This document shows positions 11,384-22,780 of a DNA stretch of 64,000 nucleotides, piece by piece. The DNA is from Zeugodacus cucurbitae (lineage: Eukaryota; Arthropoda; Insecta; Diptera; Tephritidae), in assembly GCF_028554725.1 (NCBI RefSeq), contig NC_071667.1:12879501-12943500 (forward strand). The letters run 5' to 3'. Within the stretch, counting starts at the first letter, position 1. Every line of letters begins with the position of its first letter. Made by a program: the position numbers and the translations under genes. The notes beneath the pieces were generated by a model, which worked only from the letters and a program-made list of their open reading frames with translations, made no database searches and was not told the origin of the DNA.

Positions 11384-11670
11384 TAATGACATTTTAATTT
11401 TCTAAATTGAGGAAGTACATACATATGTATACATGTATGTGTTTTTAAAACACTAATAATTAAAATATAAGGGAGATCTAAGATCGAGTGTAACCCAATA
11501 TTGCAATTTTAAAAACTCTAAATCTAAAGAAAATACTTCCAGATGAATTCAATGTGCGTTATTTCACGAAACTTTTAATGGATTTCTATTATATTTGGTT
11601 ACTTAATAACTTAAACTTTAGGTCATATACTTACTTAGATTTATTACAATATTTTATTTATTGACATTTA
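11384..11670 (+). repeat. Direct duplication, unit 1
   Basis: This stretch (TTTTAATGAC..., AAATTGAGGAAGTA, a CATGTATGTGT run, CTAATAATTAAAA, then TTGAATTCAAT-like and ACTTAATAACTTA, GGTCATATACTTACTT) recurs in the same order and direction at 14702-14960. The copies have drifted clearly. The 3 kb between them holds two hairpin-ended repeats and a Tc1 fragment. Confidence 0.7.
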
Positions 11671-11988
11671 TTGATAAATCGTAGATAGAAATGTTTTCGT
11701 CCTTAGCCATTTTTCAGATACATCTATACATAAAATCTCTTATATCTTAATACTAATCGTTTTGAAATATTTAACTCCATATCAACATATGTTTATCCAT
11801 TGGTTTTTGACGTTACCGACAGTACTTAGGTGAATAAAACTGTTATTCTCTAGCAACATGTTGCGATAATATAAAAATAATTATAATTAAATATGAATAG
11901 TTTTCCAAAGTCAATACCATGATTTCTAAATTTTAACAGTTCAACACAGTTGCGGCTCCTTGACATTCCGTTCAAAAAATAGTAAACA

Positions 11989-13127
11989 CAAGTAAGGAAA
12001 GGCTAAGTTCGGGTGCAACCGAACATTTTATACTCTCGCATTTCATTTATAACTTTACCTATATTTTCGGTGAAAAATTACCCTTAGGCACTGAGTTCTT
12101 CATGTTTGATATCAGGGGCCTTGAAAAGTCATGATCCGATTTTGACAATTTCCCCACAAGTGATATCACAGCTCAAATACAGTATTTGTGTAAAGTTTTA
12201 TTTCGCTATCTTTATCGGTTCCTTATGTATACATTATAAAGTGAAAGAATCAGAAGGATTCAAAATTGAGTTATATGGGAAGTAGGCGTAGTTGTGAACC
12301 GATTTCGCCCATATTCCACCAGTGTCATCAGGGTGTCAAGAACGTGTTATATACCGAATTATCGGTGGAATCGGTGGAATAGTTCTTGAGATATGGTTTT
12401 TGACTCATAAGTGGGCGACGCCACACCCATTTTCCGTTTTGTAAAAAAATCTCAGTGCAGCTTCTTTCTGCCATTTCTAAATTTCTGCCTTATGTAAAAT
12501 TTGGTGTTTCTGACGTTTCTCGTTAGTTAGTTAAACCACTTTTAGTCATTTTCAAACTAACCTTTGTATGGGAGGTGGGCGAGGTTATTATCCGATTTCT
12601 TTCATTTTTGCACTGTATAAGAAGAAAGAAGACGACTGCAGAAAGTTTGGTTTATATAGCTTTATTGGTTTGCAAGATATATACAAAAAACCTATTTGGG
12701 GGAGGGGTCACACCCACTTTTCCAAAAAAATTGCATTCAAAAGTGCCCCTCTCTAATGCGATCCTATGTTCCAAATTTTATTTTCATAACTTTATTGATG
12801 GCTTAGTGTAGCTTTTTATGTGTTTTTGGTTATCGTCATTTTGTGGGCGTGGCAGTGGTCCGATTCCGCCCAATTTCGAACTTATCCTTCTTATGGTGCC
12901 AAGGAACATGTGTTCCAAGTTTCATTAAGATATCTCAATTTTTACTCAAGTTACAGCTTGCACGGACGGAGAGACAGACATCCGGATTTGAACTTTACTC
13001 GTCACCCTGATCACTTTGGTATATATAACCCTATATCTAACTCGTTTAGTTTTAGGACTTACAAACAACCGTTATGTGGACAAAACTATAATACTCTCTT
13101 AGCAACTTTTGTTGCGAGAGTATAAAA
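11989..13127 (+). repeat. Long hairpin-ended repeat, copy a
   Basis: The left end reads CAAGTAAGGAAAGGCTAAG, then the hairpin GTTCGGGTGCAACCGAAC, then TTTTATACTCTCGCA. The right end reads AGCAACTTTTGTTGC, then GAGAGTATAAAA. The inner CTCTCGCAA motif at the left is inverted at the right. Landmarks inside, in order: the GATATCAGGGGCC segment, several GTGGGCGTGG-like boxes, and a CGGACGGAGAGACAGACAT tract. No protein family is encoded; open frames over the body recur in the same place in other copies but are interrupted differently. Confidence 0.85.
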
Positions 13128-13132
13128 AACGC

Positions 13133-13560
13133 AAAACACCGAACTAAAATTATTGAATTTTGACTCGTCTCTCCATACTACGTCATCCCAAAACGAGTCA
13201 GGTTTATCACCATATTTTCTTGGAAATACAGGAAGCCTCTTTTGTCGATACACCAGTACACATGCTTGTAAAGCACATTTCGAATGGTTTGCGGATGCAC
13301 TCTACATCCTGGACTGCGCAATACTTCCTTCTATATTTCTGGTGCTAATTGCCTTGGACCTGAACGTGGTTTTTACTGTAAAATTCCAGACTTTTCACTC
13401 GATAGCGATTTGATAATAATTCGGTCAATTGTACGTGCTCCATTCCCCTTTAAATACAAGCCTAAGATTATTTTCCGACTCTCAAAGGAAATTTTACGAC
13501 CCCGCCACGCGAAGATAAAAAACCAAAACAGGGAAAGTCCATAAACTTTTTTGGTGTGAT
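13133..13560 (-). pseudogene. Tc1-like transposase fragment
   Basis: On the minus strand the translation, with several stops and shifts, gives an N-terminal transposase region of the Tc1 family: a GLHLKGNGARTI-like helix-turn-helix block, then HPQTIRNVLYK, then KPDSFWDDVVWRDESKFN. The last contains the DE(S)KF context of the first catalytic Asp. The sequence stops just after it, so the second and third catalytic acidic residues are missing. It lies between two hairpin-ended repeats facing each other. Inactive remnant. Confidence 0.75.
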
Positions 13561-13694
13561 TTTCAGTCTTTTTTTTTTTGTTGTTTTTTGACTATATTGA
13601 ATTCTTGGATGAAATGAAGGGCATTATTTCGCCAAATATTTAATATTAATAGTATCGTTGAAGTTTGTATGAAAAAAATGGGATTATGGTTTGT

Positions 13695-14623
13695 TATACT
13701 CTCGCAACATGTTGCACAGAGTATCATAGTTTTGTTCACATAACGGTTGTTTGTGTCACCAAGAAATAAAAGAGTCAGATATGGGGTTATATATATATAA
13801 ATGATCAGGATGACGAGTGGATGTGAAATCCGCAAATCATTAAGGTTATATCGAGTAGTAAGGTTATATCGACTGTCCGCCTGTCCGTGTAAGCGATAAT
13901 TTGAGTAAAAATTAAGATATCTTAATGAAACTTGAAACACATATTCCTTGGCACCCTGAGGAGGTTGCTTTCGAAAATGGGCAAAATCGGTACACTGCCA
14001 CGCCCACAAAATGGCTGAAACTGAAAACCTATATAGTGTCATAACTAAGCCACAAATAAAGTCATTAAAATAAAATTTGGAACACACGATCACATTAGGG
14101 AGGGGCACATACGGATGTAATTTTTTTTTTGAAGAAGTGGACGTGGCCCCGCCCTCAAATCGGTTATTTGTATATATCTCTCAAACCAATAAAGCTATAT
14201 AAACCAATTTGTAATAGTTTCCTTACATCCCAATGATATGTTGTGAAAATAGGCCAAATCCAATCACAACTACGCCTACTTCCTATATATCAAAACTTTG
14301 AAGACGATCTGAATCGTTAACTTTACAATATATAAAGTAAGCACTAGTGAAGATATCGGTGCAGAACTTTGCACAAATACTACGTTTATAGTGTGGCAGC
14401 CCCATTGTAAAAATTGCCGAAATCGGACCATAGGTTTTCAAGGCCCCATATATCGAACATGAGGACCTCGGTGCTTCTAACCTAATATTAATGTTTCCAA
14501 CTTTGAATGAACTATATACAATATATATGACGAATATGTGGGTCAAATTGTGTATTATATAATATTAATAAAGTTAAATAAATTGCGAGAGTATAAAATG
14601 TTCGGTTACACCCGAACTTAGCC
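13695..14623 (-). repeat. Long hairpin-ended repeat, copy b (reversed)
   Basis: Same family as copy a, on the opposite strand. On the + strand it begins TATACTCTCGCAACATGTTGC (right end reversed) and ends TTGCGAGAGTATAAAATG followed by the hairpin GTTCGGTTACACCCGAAC. The right-end hairpin loop differs from copy a (GCAAC-AT-GTTGC instead of GCAAC-TTTT-GTTGC) while the stem is kept. It lacks much of the middle seen in longer copies. Confidence 0.85.
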
Positions 14624-14701
14624 ATATATGATGGAAAGATATTTGTACGTTAGCTTTTTTGCCCACGATATGTATGTATTTATGTGCACCGCTGCTTAGT
14701 A

Positions 14702-14960
14702 AACAGAGTTTTAATGACGTTTTAAATTTCTAAATTGAGGAAGTATACATGTATGTATATGTTTAAATACCAATAATTAAAAAGTAAGGAAGTGCTAAGA
14801 TCGGGCGTTAACGAACATTTTATAATACTACAAGTCGAAGGGAAATATGTTTAGTTGAATTCAATATTCTTTATTCGGCGAAATCGTATATGGCTTACTA
14901 TAATGCTTCGTTACTTAATAACTTATGCTATAGATCATATACTTACTTGGTTACATTACT
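14702..14960 (+). repeat. Direct duplication, unit 2
   Basis: Second copy of the 11384-11670 segment. This copy includes AAGTAAGGAAGTGCTAAGAT and a degraded GATCGGGCGTTAACGAAC hairpin, so the duplicated block itself probably contains the left end of a very old hairpin-ended repeat. Confidence 0.7.
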
Positions 14961-15210
14961 ATATATCCGTAGGACTCTCCCGTCATTTGTCTTCGATTAA
15001 TTCCAGATTTGATAAACCATTGTAGCTACAGCAATACCAAACTAAATTATTTTCCTATTTAAATGGCAAATATTGCCACGGTATATATACATTTTTTGTG
15101 CGTAAATCTTCAAAATGGGTTCATTCTGCAAGCCAAACAAAAGCTTATAGTATCTACCAATAGTATGTGCAATTTTTTTTTGCTGAACTCTCGGTAGAAA
15201 TTTTCAAATA

Positions 15211-15938
15211 CGAGGGCTGCTATAGATATATATTTCTGGCCTAATAATGAAAATAGCAATATTTATCAACGAAAATGGTTTTATTGTTTTTCAAAATATT
15301 CTCCATCAAGATTTACACACTTTTGCATGGCTCAAACTAATTTTCGAAGCACTTTTTTGAGCCTTTTTTATGAGCGATTGTCAAATTGTGCGGGATCCAA
15401 CGAGAACAAATCTTTTTTACGGCCAGGTGTTCATGCAATATCGAATGTATGCTTATGGGAGAAATGCATAGGCATGTCTCTATCTGAAGGTATGTTACAT
15501 GACGGTCTTGCATTATCAGTTCACGTACGGCATCGATGTTTTCTGGCACAACGGCTGTTTTTGGACGACCTTCACGTAATTCGACTTTGAGCGAGCGTCA
15601 GCCATGATTGAATTCGTTGTACCAGTTTTTCACAGTGCTATAGGATGGTGCTTCGTAGCCATACAAAGATTTTAGTTCATCGATGCACTCTTGTCGCGAT
15701 AATCCACGTCGAAAGTTGTGAAAAATGATCGCACGAAAATGTTCACGAGTTAATTCCATTTTTTGGCCGAGATGAATTTTTTAATTCCCTGTAAATAAAA
15801 CAATTCACTATTAAATGACAAAAGGTTCTGAGTAATGTTATGCTAAAAAATGGCAAACTTTCCAATGGAAATGTCAGATTGCACCTGGCAACACTTAGTG
15901 TTGCCTAGGCCCGAAATATATGTATATAGCAGCCCTCG
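15211..15938 (-). mobile_element. mariner element, catalytic region deleted
   Basis: The ends are inverted repeats CGAGGGCTGCTATA... with TTTCTGGCC / TTTCGGGCC further in, flanked by TA on both sides (15209-15210 and 15939-15940). The 728-bp length is roughly half of a full mariner. On the minus strand it keeps the start of a transposase gene but goes straight from the DNA-binding region to the 3' end. A separate family from the DD41D element at 2423. Confidence 0.9.
15337..15759 (-). pseudogene. mariner transposase N-terminal remnant
   Basis: From the ATG at 15759 (reverse) the reading is MELTREHFRAIIFHNF, RRGLSRQECIDEL and SYSTVKNWYNEFNHG, then a stop near 15600. It continues in the next frame as REGRPKTAVVPENIDAVREL, HEHLAVKKICSRWIPHNLT and a stop at 15337. 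These are the paired helix-turn-helix domains and the linker that ends in the conserved WVPH(N)L-type motif of mariner transposases. The whole DDD catalytic domain is absent. Confidence 0.88.
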
Positions 15939-16145
15939 TAATAGTAAAAAATGTGATGGGGTATCCATATTTTTTTCGGATAGTGCATATGTAAATATAT
16001 ATATTGCAGGGTTTTGAAAGTTCAATACCCTTAATGGCTCTGTTTCTTTCAATAGCAAGTACCACACGCATAATAATATTTCACATATTTATCAATATAA
16101 AAATATACATATGTCACAATTTGTATCGTAATTTTCTACCCCCAG

Positions 16146-16405
16146 GCACCGCATCTAATCTACTGCTAGCTGTCGAGAGGAGTGTTATAGAGAATATGCG
16201 GAATTTCCACGAGATGGGTCTTAATATGTCGCGTACATTTCTAGAAGAAGCCAATGTTAAAGCGCTACTTGCTAGTAATCAGACTTTCGATGCTGTTATA
16301 AATGAAATTTTTCTTTCTGAAGCACTCTTTGGTCTGAGTGAACATTACAATATACCACTGATAGGTTTAGGCACTTTTGGTGCTCACCCCTGGAACACAG
16401 ATATG
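16146..16405 (+). CDS. UDP-glycosyltransferase, coding exon 2
   Basis: Begins after the CCCCCAG acceptor and completes the codon split by intron 1. It encodes about 87 residues of the N-terminal acceptor-binding domain: ASNLLLAVERSVIENMRNF, then the FDAVINEIFLSEAL block and the PLIGLGTFGAHPWNTDM block. These are in the order seen in insect UGTs, where the Asp/Glu-bearing 'vi(v/n)E' segment contributes to acceptor and catalytic architecture. It ends ATATG|GTAGGT (donor 16406). An open frame runs on into the intron but loses similarity there, which supports the splice. Confidence 0.92.
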
Positions 16406-16468
16406 GTAGGTGTTAATTATAAAATACTAATAACTAGAATTGCATTAATATTTAATTTAATGAAATAG
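16406..16468 (+). other. UGT intron 2 (63 bp)
   Basis: A short GT...AG intron: donor GTAGGT, AT-rich body, acceptor GAAATAG ending at 16468. Its length is typical of small fly introns. Removing it joins NTDM to VGSPSPPSYV, the normal UGT sequence across this point. Confidence 0.92.
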
Positions 16469-17527
16469 GTCGGTTCTCCGAGCCCCCCATCGTATGTGGC
16501 AAGCGCTATGCTACCGTTCAGTGATCGCATGACGTTGTGGCAACGCGTAGCCAATTTCGCATATAATATATTCGAACGCTTGTTACTCGATGTCTACTAT
16601 TTGCCAAAACAAGCAGCTATATATAAGAAATATTTTCCCAACAACAAGCGTGATATGTATGAGGTGCGTCGCAATGCTGCTTTAGTGTTGCTCAATCAGC
16701 ATGTCTCGCTTAGCTTCTCACGTCCTTATGTACACAATCAGATCGAAGTTGGCGGCATGCATATCAATCGTAAGCGATCGCCATTACCTGTCGATTTGGA
16801 GCGGTTCATTAATGAATCGAAACATGGCGTAATCTATTTCTCGATGGGTTCCAATTTGCGGAGCAAATTTTTACCTCTGGAAAAACGTCAGGCAATACTT
16901 GAAACATTCCGCGGCTTGAAACAACGTGTGCTATGGAAATTCGAAGATCCACAACTCGAAGGCAAACCGGATAATGTGTATATTAGTGAATGGTTCCCAC
17001 AGGATGATATTTTGGCACACCCGAATGTGAAACTCTTTATCACACATGGTGGCTTACTTAGTACCACTGAGTCCATTTATCATGGCAAACCTTTTATTGG
17101 CATACCGATCTTCGGCGATCAATTTCTTAATATGAATCGTGCCGAAGCTGGTGGTTACGGCATAAGGGTAGATTATACCAGTTTCACTAAAGACAAATTC
17201 AAAGCTGCCATTGAACGTATGGTGAGTGATGAGAGTTATGCGAAGCGCGCCGCGGCTGTTTCAGCGACTTATCGCGATCAGCCAATGAACCCCTTGGACT
17301 TAGCTGTATACTGGGTAGAGTATGTGGTGAGACACAAGGGCGCAAAACATTTACATTGCTCCGGACAGGATTTAAATTTCATACAATATCATAGTATTGA
17401 TACCATGTTGATCTTATTTGGTGGTATTTCTTTGGTGCTTTTACTGTTCATGTTGCTGATACGTGCGGTATGGGGCTGGTTACAATTTGCGCTTGCCCGC
17501 AAGGATATCAAGGAGAAGGTACATTGA
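16469..17527 (+). CDS. UDP-glycosyltransferase, coding exon 3 (sugar-binding domain and membrane anchor)
   Basis: The exon encodes about 352 residues. VGSPSPPSYV opens the linker, VIYFSMGSN starts the C-terminal Rossmann-like UDP-sugar-binding domain, and the UGT signature runs from FITHGG (about 17035) through GDQFLNMNRA to GGYGI. The His and Asp-Gln residues expected to bind the nucleotide sugar are present. Near the end is one hydrophobic membrane span (starting TMLILFGGISLVLLLF) and a short basic cytosolic tail ending KEKVH. That is a K-x-K-x-x dilysine signal for ER retention, so the enzyme should be a type I ER membrane protein facing the lumen. The TGA stop is at 17525-17527. I cannot assign a UGT family number without a search. 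The frame is intact, so the gene is probably functional. Confidence 0.95.
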   Translation, partial: VGSPSPPSYVASAMLPFSDRMTLWQRVANFAYNIFERLLLDVYYLPKQAAIYKKYFPNNKRDMYEVRRNAALVLLNQHVSLSFSRPYVHNQIEVGGMHINRKRSPLPVDLERFINESKHGVIYFSMGSNLRSKFLPLEKRQAILETFRGLKQRVLWKFEDPQLEGKPDNVYISEWFPQDDILAHPNVKLFITHGGLLSTTESIYHGKPFIGIPIFGDQFLNMNRAEAGGYGIRVDYTSFTKDKFKAAIERMVSDESYAKRAAAVSATYRDQPMNPLDLAVYWVEYVVRHKGAKHLHCSGQDLNFIQYHSIDTMLILFGGISLVLLLFMLLIRAVWGWLQFALARKDIKEKVH

Positions 17528-17697
17528 AGTGTGAGAATTATTTTATATAATTTCGGAAAATGAAAAAATTTAATCTTGTATTATTTAGAAGCATATATAG
17601 TAAAAATTAACTGTTCATAGTTATGTAGCTGGTTTTATTGGTTTTAATATTTATAAGTGCTAAATCTAACAAAGATATTAAATGATTTAGTTTAAGG

Positions 17698-17716
17698 AAT
17701 AAACTTTTTAAATAAA
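17698..17716 (+). terminator. UGT polyadenylation signals
   Basis: Two AATAAA hexamers (17698-17703 and 17711-17716) lie about 170-190 bp after the stop codon, giving a short 3' UTR. Either could be used. Confidence 0.6.
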
Positions 17717-17884
17717 ATTGTGAACTTAACGAAACGTTTCACTACGTTCCTCCAGTTATAATTTATTTTCAACCGAGGAAATTAATAAGGCGCATCTCTT
17801 TGTATGCAAAATTCGATATGATGCCGTTATTATAAAGTACACATAACCTCAAGATTCACCTCGTATCTCATATGTCATATTAAG

Positions 17885-18122
17885 ACACCGATCTTCGGCG
17901 ATCAGTTTCTTAATATGAATCGTGCTGAATCTGGCGGTTATGGCATAAGAGAAATTTAAGGCCGCCATTGAACGTATATTGAGTGATGAGAGGTATACGA
18001 AGCGTATGACAGCTGTTTCAACGATCTGTCGATTGATCCGTTAAATTTATATGTCTACTGGGTAGAGAACATAATATGGTATTGAGAACAATATTATAGT
18101 ATTAATACTATTTTGATCTTAT
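17885..18122 (+). pseudogene. Decayed tandem UGT copy (exon 3 fragment)
   Basis: About 240 bp aligns with 17103-17420 of the intact gene: CACCGATCTTCGGCGATCAG, TTTCTTAATATGAATCGTGC, GGCATAAG, the GCCATTGAACGTAT block, GTGATGAGA, and CTACTGGGTAGAG. It ends with a TAGTATTAATAC...TTTTGATCTTAT segment that matches the start of the membrane-anchor region. It has several deletions, frameshifts and early stops. No other exons are nearby. It records a former tandem duplication, the usual way UGT clusters grow in insects. Confidence 0.88.
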
Positions 18123-18123
18123 A

Positions 18124-21100
18124 TTATTATTACCTACTTAATTGTATACTTAGAAATATTAACTGTTTTTAATGATAATTTATTCTATTGTTGAAGGAAA
18201 TATTTATTAAATAGTCAACTAATTAGTTTGAAAAATTTAAGCAGACTGATGCTTGAGACCATTTCCAGAAATTTTTTTTTTTAATCTAGTTAGTAGTTAC
18301 TTGAGATACGTCACCTCTATTGAGTACAATCAAAATGTTTTATGAACTCGCATATGATAAAAATTTTAATATTACTATTGATAAGCTTACAAACATACAT
18401 ACTCACGAGTATAAAGTTTATATTTTCTCAACGAAGCACACCTAAATTTCATAGCAATAACTTTCGGTTTAAACATATATTTTTGTTTCAAATTTCAAAT
18501 TATATAATCTCATTTATTTATTGCGAAAAGTTTTCCACCAACTGACAGCCAAAGCCAAGCTGTATAATCATCAATCTGGCCAACGAGTGGAAACAACGCA
18601 CACCGTCGCATTTCATTCGAATTCAAAATGCAATGAGTCCACTGAACAGCAGACGCTCAACACGGCAACGGGCAGAGAAATTCACCTTCACTCAACAGCA
18701 ATAAGCAAAAGTCTGGCCACAGTTGATGCTGAGTGACCCCAAAAAAAGTCAGCGAAGCGTTTGATTCGTGTTGACAGAATATTATTTCGAGCGGCGATTG
18801 GACGGAGCTTTCGCTCTAATAAAAATGTATTAAAGCATTGATTTTTATTACACCCACAGGCATTTGCTATTTGCATGCATCGTAGTTGCTCTTGTTGTTG
18901 CAGCAATTGTTCATCTCATTCACCGCAAGGCCAGAGAACTTTTCCAAATAATATTTGCATATAAATCTATGTTGGACTTTTGACGGTGTTATATGATGGA
19001 ACAGACCGTTTATAATGGCATTCGATTGATTATTGTTTGTGTATAAAGGTTGAAAATCGATATTTCGTTTAAATTATGGCATGCGTGAGTGAAATGAAAA
19101 GTCATTGGGGTATTTTCTCTTAATTATATAAGATGGATTATATATATTCGAAAATAACTTGTTTGCGAAATTTCGAAATTTATTCGTAAGTTGCAACAAA
19201 TCACACTGCTATACGATTATCCAAAATAATAACTGAAATACAATGTACATAAGTAATTGTTTACTACATATATATAGATATATATCAGTATATATGTGTA
19301 CGTATTTAAGCAACTATGTGCATTTCATTCTCTTGACTCAAGTTTAATTGCATTTGTAAACAATATGAGCAAAGAAATGTCTGATTGCTGCGATATATAT
19401 ACACACACTTACATATGTATACCATATGTAATATCGGAGTACAATTCGTGCTACATATGTATAGCAAAACAAACAATGCCAAAGGCCAAATTACGTTCTA
19501 TATAACTGTATGTATGTATTTATAACATTTTATTGTAAGTGGTTAACTTTGAAAATAGCATAAGTGCATTTGCAATAATTTTGAAAAATAAGACGAAAGG
19601 CAAATATAATAATACAAATATATACATAAATACATACATACATATATATCTTTTGAGTAATTTCATTGGGCTATGAAAGAGATTGTGATACCGATAACAA
19701 ATAATTTTAAAGAACAATTTCTTTGATATTATGTAAATAAATTTTAAATTCTGTTTAGTTCCGAAAACTATCTGAGAAAATAATTCACGATATGTGGTTA
19801 ATCATAATTTGTACTAATGATCAATAGTTACGCTTATGCACAAATGTATTTATGGACAAAAGCATATTCATTGCAGCACAAAATTTACAATGTCGCATAT
19901 CTAATAGTACATTATATACATACATATGTATTAATTATTTGTATAATGTGTATTTTGTAGGTTTTCAATGTTTTGTAAACAAGGAAATAAATCGCAAACG
20001 TAAGCAATTAAACATGCTTAAGTGTTTACAAACTTAAATGTGCATATATATGTGCATATGTACATATATCAGAAATTGTATACATTTAACTGATGCACTT
20101 GCATTTGAAATAAATACAGAAGCGAATACCTTTGTCAGCTTCGAAACCAAATGTGAGTAAATATTCAATCAATTAATTTACTCAATGCCTTTTAGTTATA
20201 ACATTTTGTTGCCGCACAAATCGAATGTAAGTTATTGTTTATTTATTTAATACATAATTGCACTCCACATATTTATACACAAAGAGGCACATAGACTTTT
20301 AATAAGTAAGAAAGAGTAGAGTTTGGAATGGATCATTAAATATCATATTTTTTGCCATATAATGGAAGCACAAGTTTTATTGAGCTTTCTCCTTATTCAT
20401 ATTCTAAAGTAATAGAAACTGCAGTTTTATGAAAAGTTGATGTGGCTATAATCCGATATATACAATTTTTATACTGTACTTTGTTTGTTGTAAGATTTCA
20501 TCTAAAATCTGCAAGGAGTTAATGTTTAAAACTCATTCGATGAACAATCAAATTTTTCTAGTTTTCAGCAAAGCCGTTATATGGACGGATGTTATCAATA
20601 GATTCAATTCAATTTACATCACTTTCCTCAAGTATTTGCTGATATTGCTCTAAAAATTCAATTTCGAAATTTCAACAAAAGTAGTATATTATAATATTCC
20701 CAAAATACGGATTAATGTGGTGCGACAACAACAACAGTACCATATTACTTCAAACAAACTATTGTACAATTCGCACGTCATAGCGGCACCATACGTGCTC
20801 ATATGCACCTTTTGGCGATTGCTTTTAAAATTTATTGTTTCGAACACAGAGTGAATATAATTGAAAGCGTAAAATAAAAGAATTTAATCTAAAGCGGAAG
20901 AAAAAAAAATACCGCAAAGGGGAAAATAAATCCACGAGTGGTGTTGGTAAGTGACGCAAAATCAGTAATAAAGCATTGCATACGGAAAATTGGCAAGTGA
21001 CAAAGCGGAAGAAAGGTGGGTTAAACAAAGGAAAAATTGTTCAAACGACACACACACACATACATCTATACAACTACCATTGGACACGAAGTACGAGCGA

Positions 21101-22700
21101 GAATACACATACATTGTAGAAGCGGCGAACACGGTGATAATTCGTTTTTATTAGAGTCAACATGGCAGAAACAACGACAGCAAACAACACCAACAAGAAT
21201 GTAATATATAGTGAAATAAAGTAAATAAAAACCGCAAAGGGTATGCGTGGTCACAACAACAGCGCGGCACTGACGATGGACACTACGCCATAAAGTAGCA
21301 ACGATAAATGATGACACAAGGCAAGTTGTTGTGCAACAGGAAGCTAACAACGTCAATGTTGTCAGCGCGGTTACCACCTATTGCTGTTTTTGTTATTGTT
21401 GGCAGCGTGCAACCAGCAGTGACATGACCTCCAGGCGATTGGAAGTGCTAGGAACGTGTCGCAGGAAGTTGAGGAACTCGTCATGTATGCATGTACGTTA
21501 TCGTTGCCTTGCACTTGAAGTTTTGATGTACCCTTTGCGAATTTCCAAATCGCGCGCGACTATCGACAGGCGACCGACGGCACGACATGAATAATGACAT
21601 TTATGTGCGCATTGGACGGGCAAGTGTGACTGTGAAGCTGTATAAAGGCGAAGGGTTAGCGAGTAAAAATGAAATTTTATTTTTTTTATTTCTTAGTTAT
21701 ATGCTCCTGTTTATGTTGTTATTTTTGCGGCAGCTTTTTTTAAAATATTATATATTATAAAATATATTTTCTATATGTTCATAACGGAATTTGAAAATTG
21801 TTGATGAAGATGCCAAAGAATAACTTCACACTAATCCTAGTGAATCTCCCCATAAGAAAGAGTTCCTCTTCACTTTTTCAAAACCGTAAACATTGGAAAT
21901 AGCAAGAACGTAAGGTAGTTGAGTTTCAGCCTGCAAAACCTTCTTAATTTATACGTATGGCTAAGATAACGTTAGTTTGACTGCGATTCCTCTGACAATA
22001 ATCTAGTATTAAATTCTTAGAAAGCTTCAAATTATTAATGTAAGTGCTATTTAAAGCATGAAATTAAAGCCACAACTTACATTTGAAAATAACGCGACTC
22101 CTTTGCAAGCAACTCAAGTCTTCGGTAGATATGTAAGTAACTGGAAGGTTATTCACTTGTTTACTGCCTTTTCTTCCTTTCTTTTACTTGTATATATTAA
22201 TATGTGGATATATATTCAAAATCCCATTCACTAAAAGGCCTACAGCCATTTCAGTGCATATAACTACATAAATCATATGCTAATAATATTCATTTGTACT
22301 CTGAGTATATACATATATGTTTTACATACAGCCATATCTATATCTCCGTATATGCTTTTATGTAGCTCTGAGCGCTTTTAGGCCTATCCCTTTTAAGTAC
22401 TTCGGCTACTTTTTATTTCAACAATAATGGCATATAACCCTTTCGGCTAAAATGATAAACATGAAAATCAATATACTGCCTACGCTTTAACCATATATTA
22501 TATATTTACTTCCGCATATAATTTCTCGTTTCAGTGAGAAGCGCAGTATTGCTTCCACATGCAGCGATTAACTGATGGAAATTTGTTATTGGATTTGCAG
22601 AGGAAAAGAGATATTACGTCGTCTTGAGCTATCCATAATTATGGTGGGCAAATGCTTGTCCAAACATAGTCTCCAATAATGAAACTTAAAAAAAATTAAA
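18124..22700. other. Intergenic DNA with possible non-coding exon material
   Basis: Mostly AT-rich. Two stretches are less AT-rich and look UTR-like: 18540-18760 and 20870-21650. The second has an ATTGG...GTTG|GTAAGT donor-like site near 20945. It also has a 20-codon ORF in good context at 21162-21224 (TCAACATGG, MAETTTANNTNKN...), which may be an upstream ORF or a first exon. No known domain is present, and no downstream exon can be paired with it here. Confidence 0.3.
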
Positions 22701-22780
22701 CAAGTAAGGAACGGCTAAGTTCGGGTGTAACCGAACATTTTATACTCTCGCAGTTTATTTATTTAACTTTATTTAACGAT
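22701..22780 (+). repeat. Long hairpin-ended repeat, copy c (left part)
   Basis: Left end CAAGTAAGGAACGGCTAAG, hairpin GTTCGGGTGTAACCGAAC, then TTTTATACTCTCGCAG and about 30 bp more before it is interrupted by LINE copy C. It continues at 25311. Confidence 0.88.

Larger units (their letters stand above)
8360..16145 (+). other. UGT intron 1 (about 7.8 kb), filled with transposons
   Basis: Donor GTGAGT at 8360; acceptor TTTTCTACCCCCAG ending 16145. Inside lie an inverted-repeat element with a nested hAT (8890-10835), a 93-bp minisatellite, two copies of the long hairpin-ended repeat in opposite directions, a Tc1-like fragment between them, a pair of direct duplications (11384-11670 and 14702-14960) and a deleted mariner (15211-15938). 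The gap pieces at 10836-11383 and 14961-15208 are AT-rich and show nothing I can name. Confidence 0.8.

Noticed and set aside
12568..13125. Open frames in the hairpin-ended repeats (also 13563-14108, 26058-26419, 33088-33288, 38534-38835)
   Set aside because: They recur with different interruptions in each copy and show no protein family; the GTGGGCGTGG and GGACGGACAGAC tracts create the apparent similarity.
16004..16145. N-terminal extension of the exon 2 open frame
   Set aside because: It lies upstream of a good CCCCCAG acceptor, contains no UGT-like residues, and exon 1 at 8116 joins in phase.
21162..21224. 20-codon ORF in good start context
   Set aside because: Too short to support as a gene without transcript data; mentioned only in the intergenic entry.
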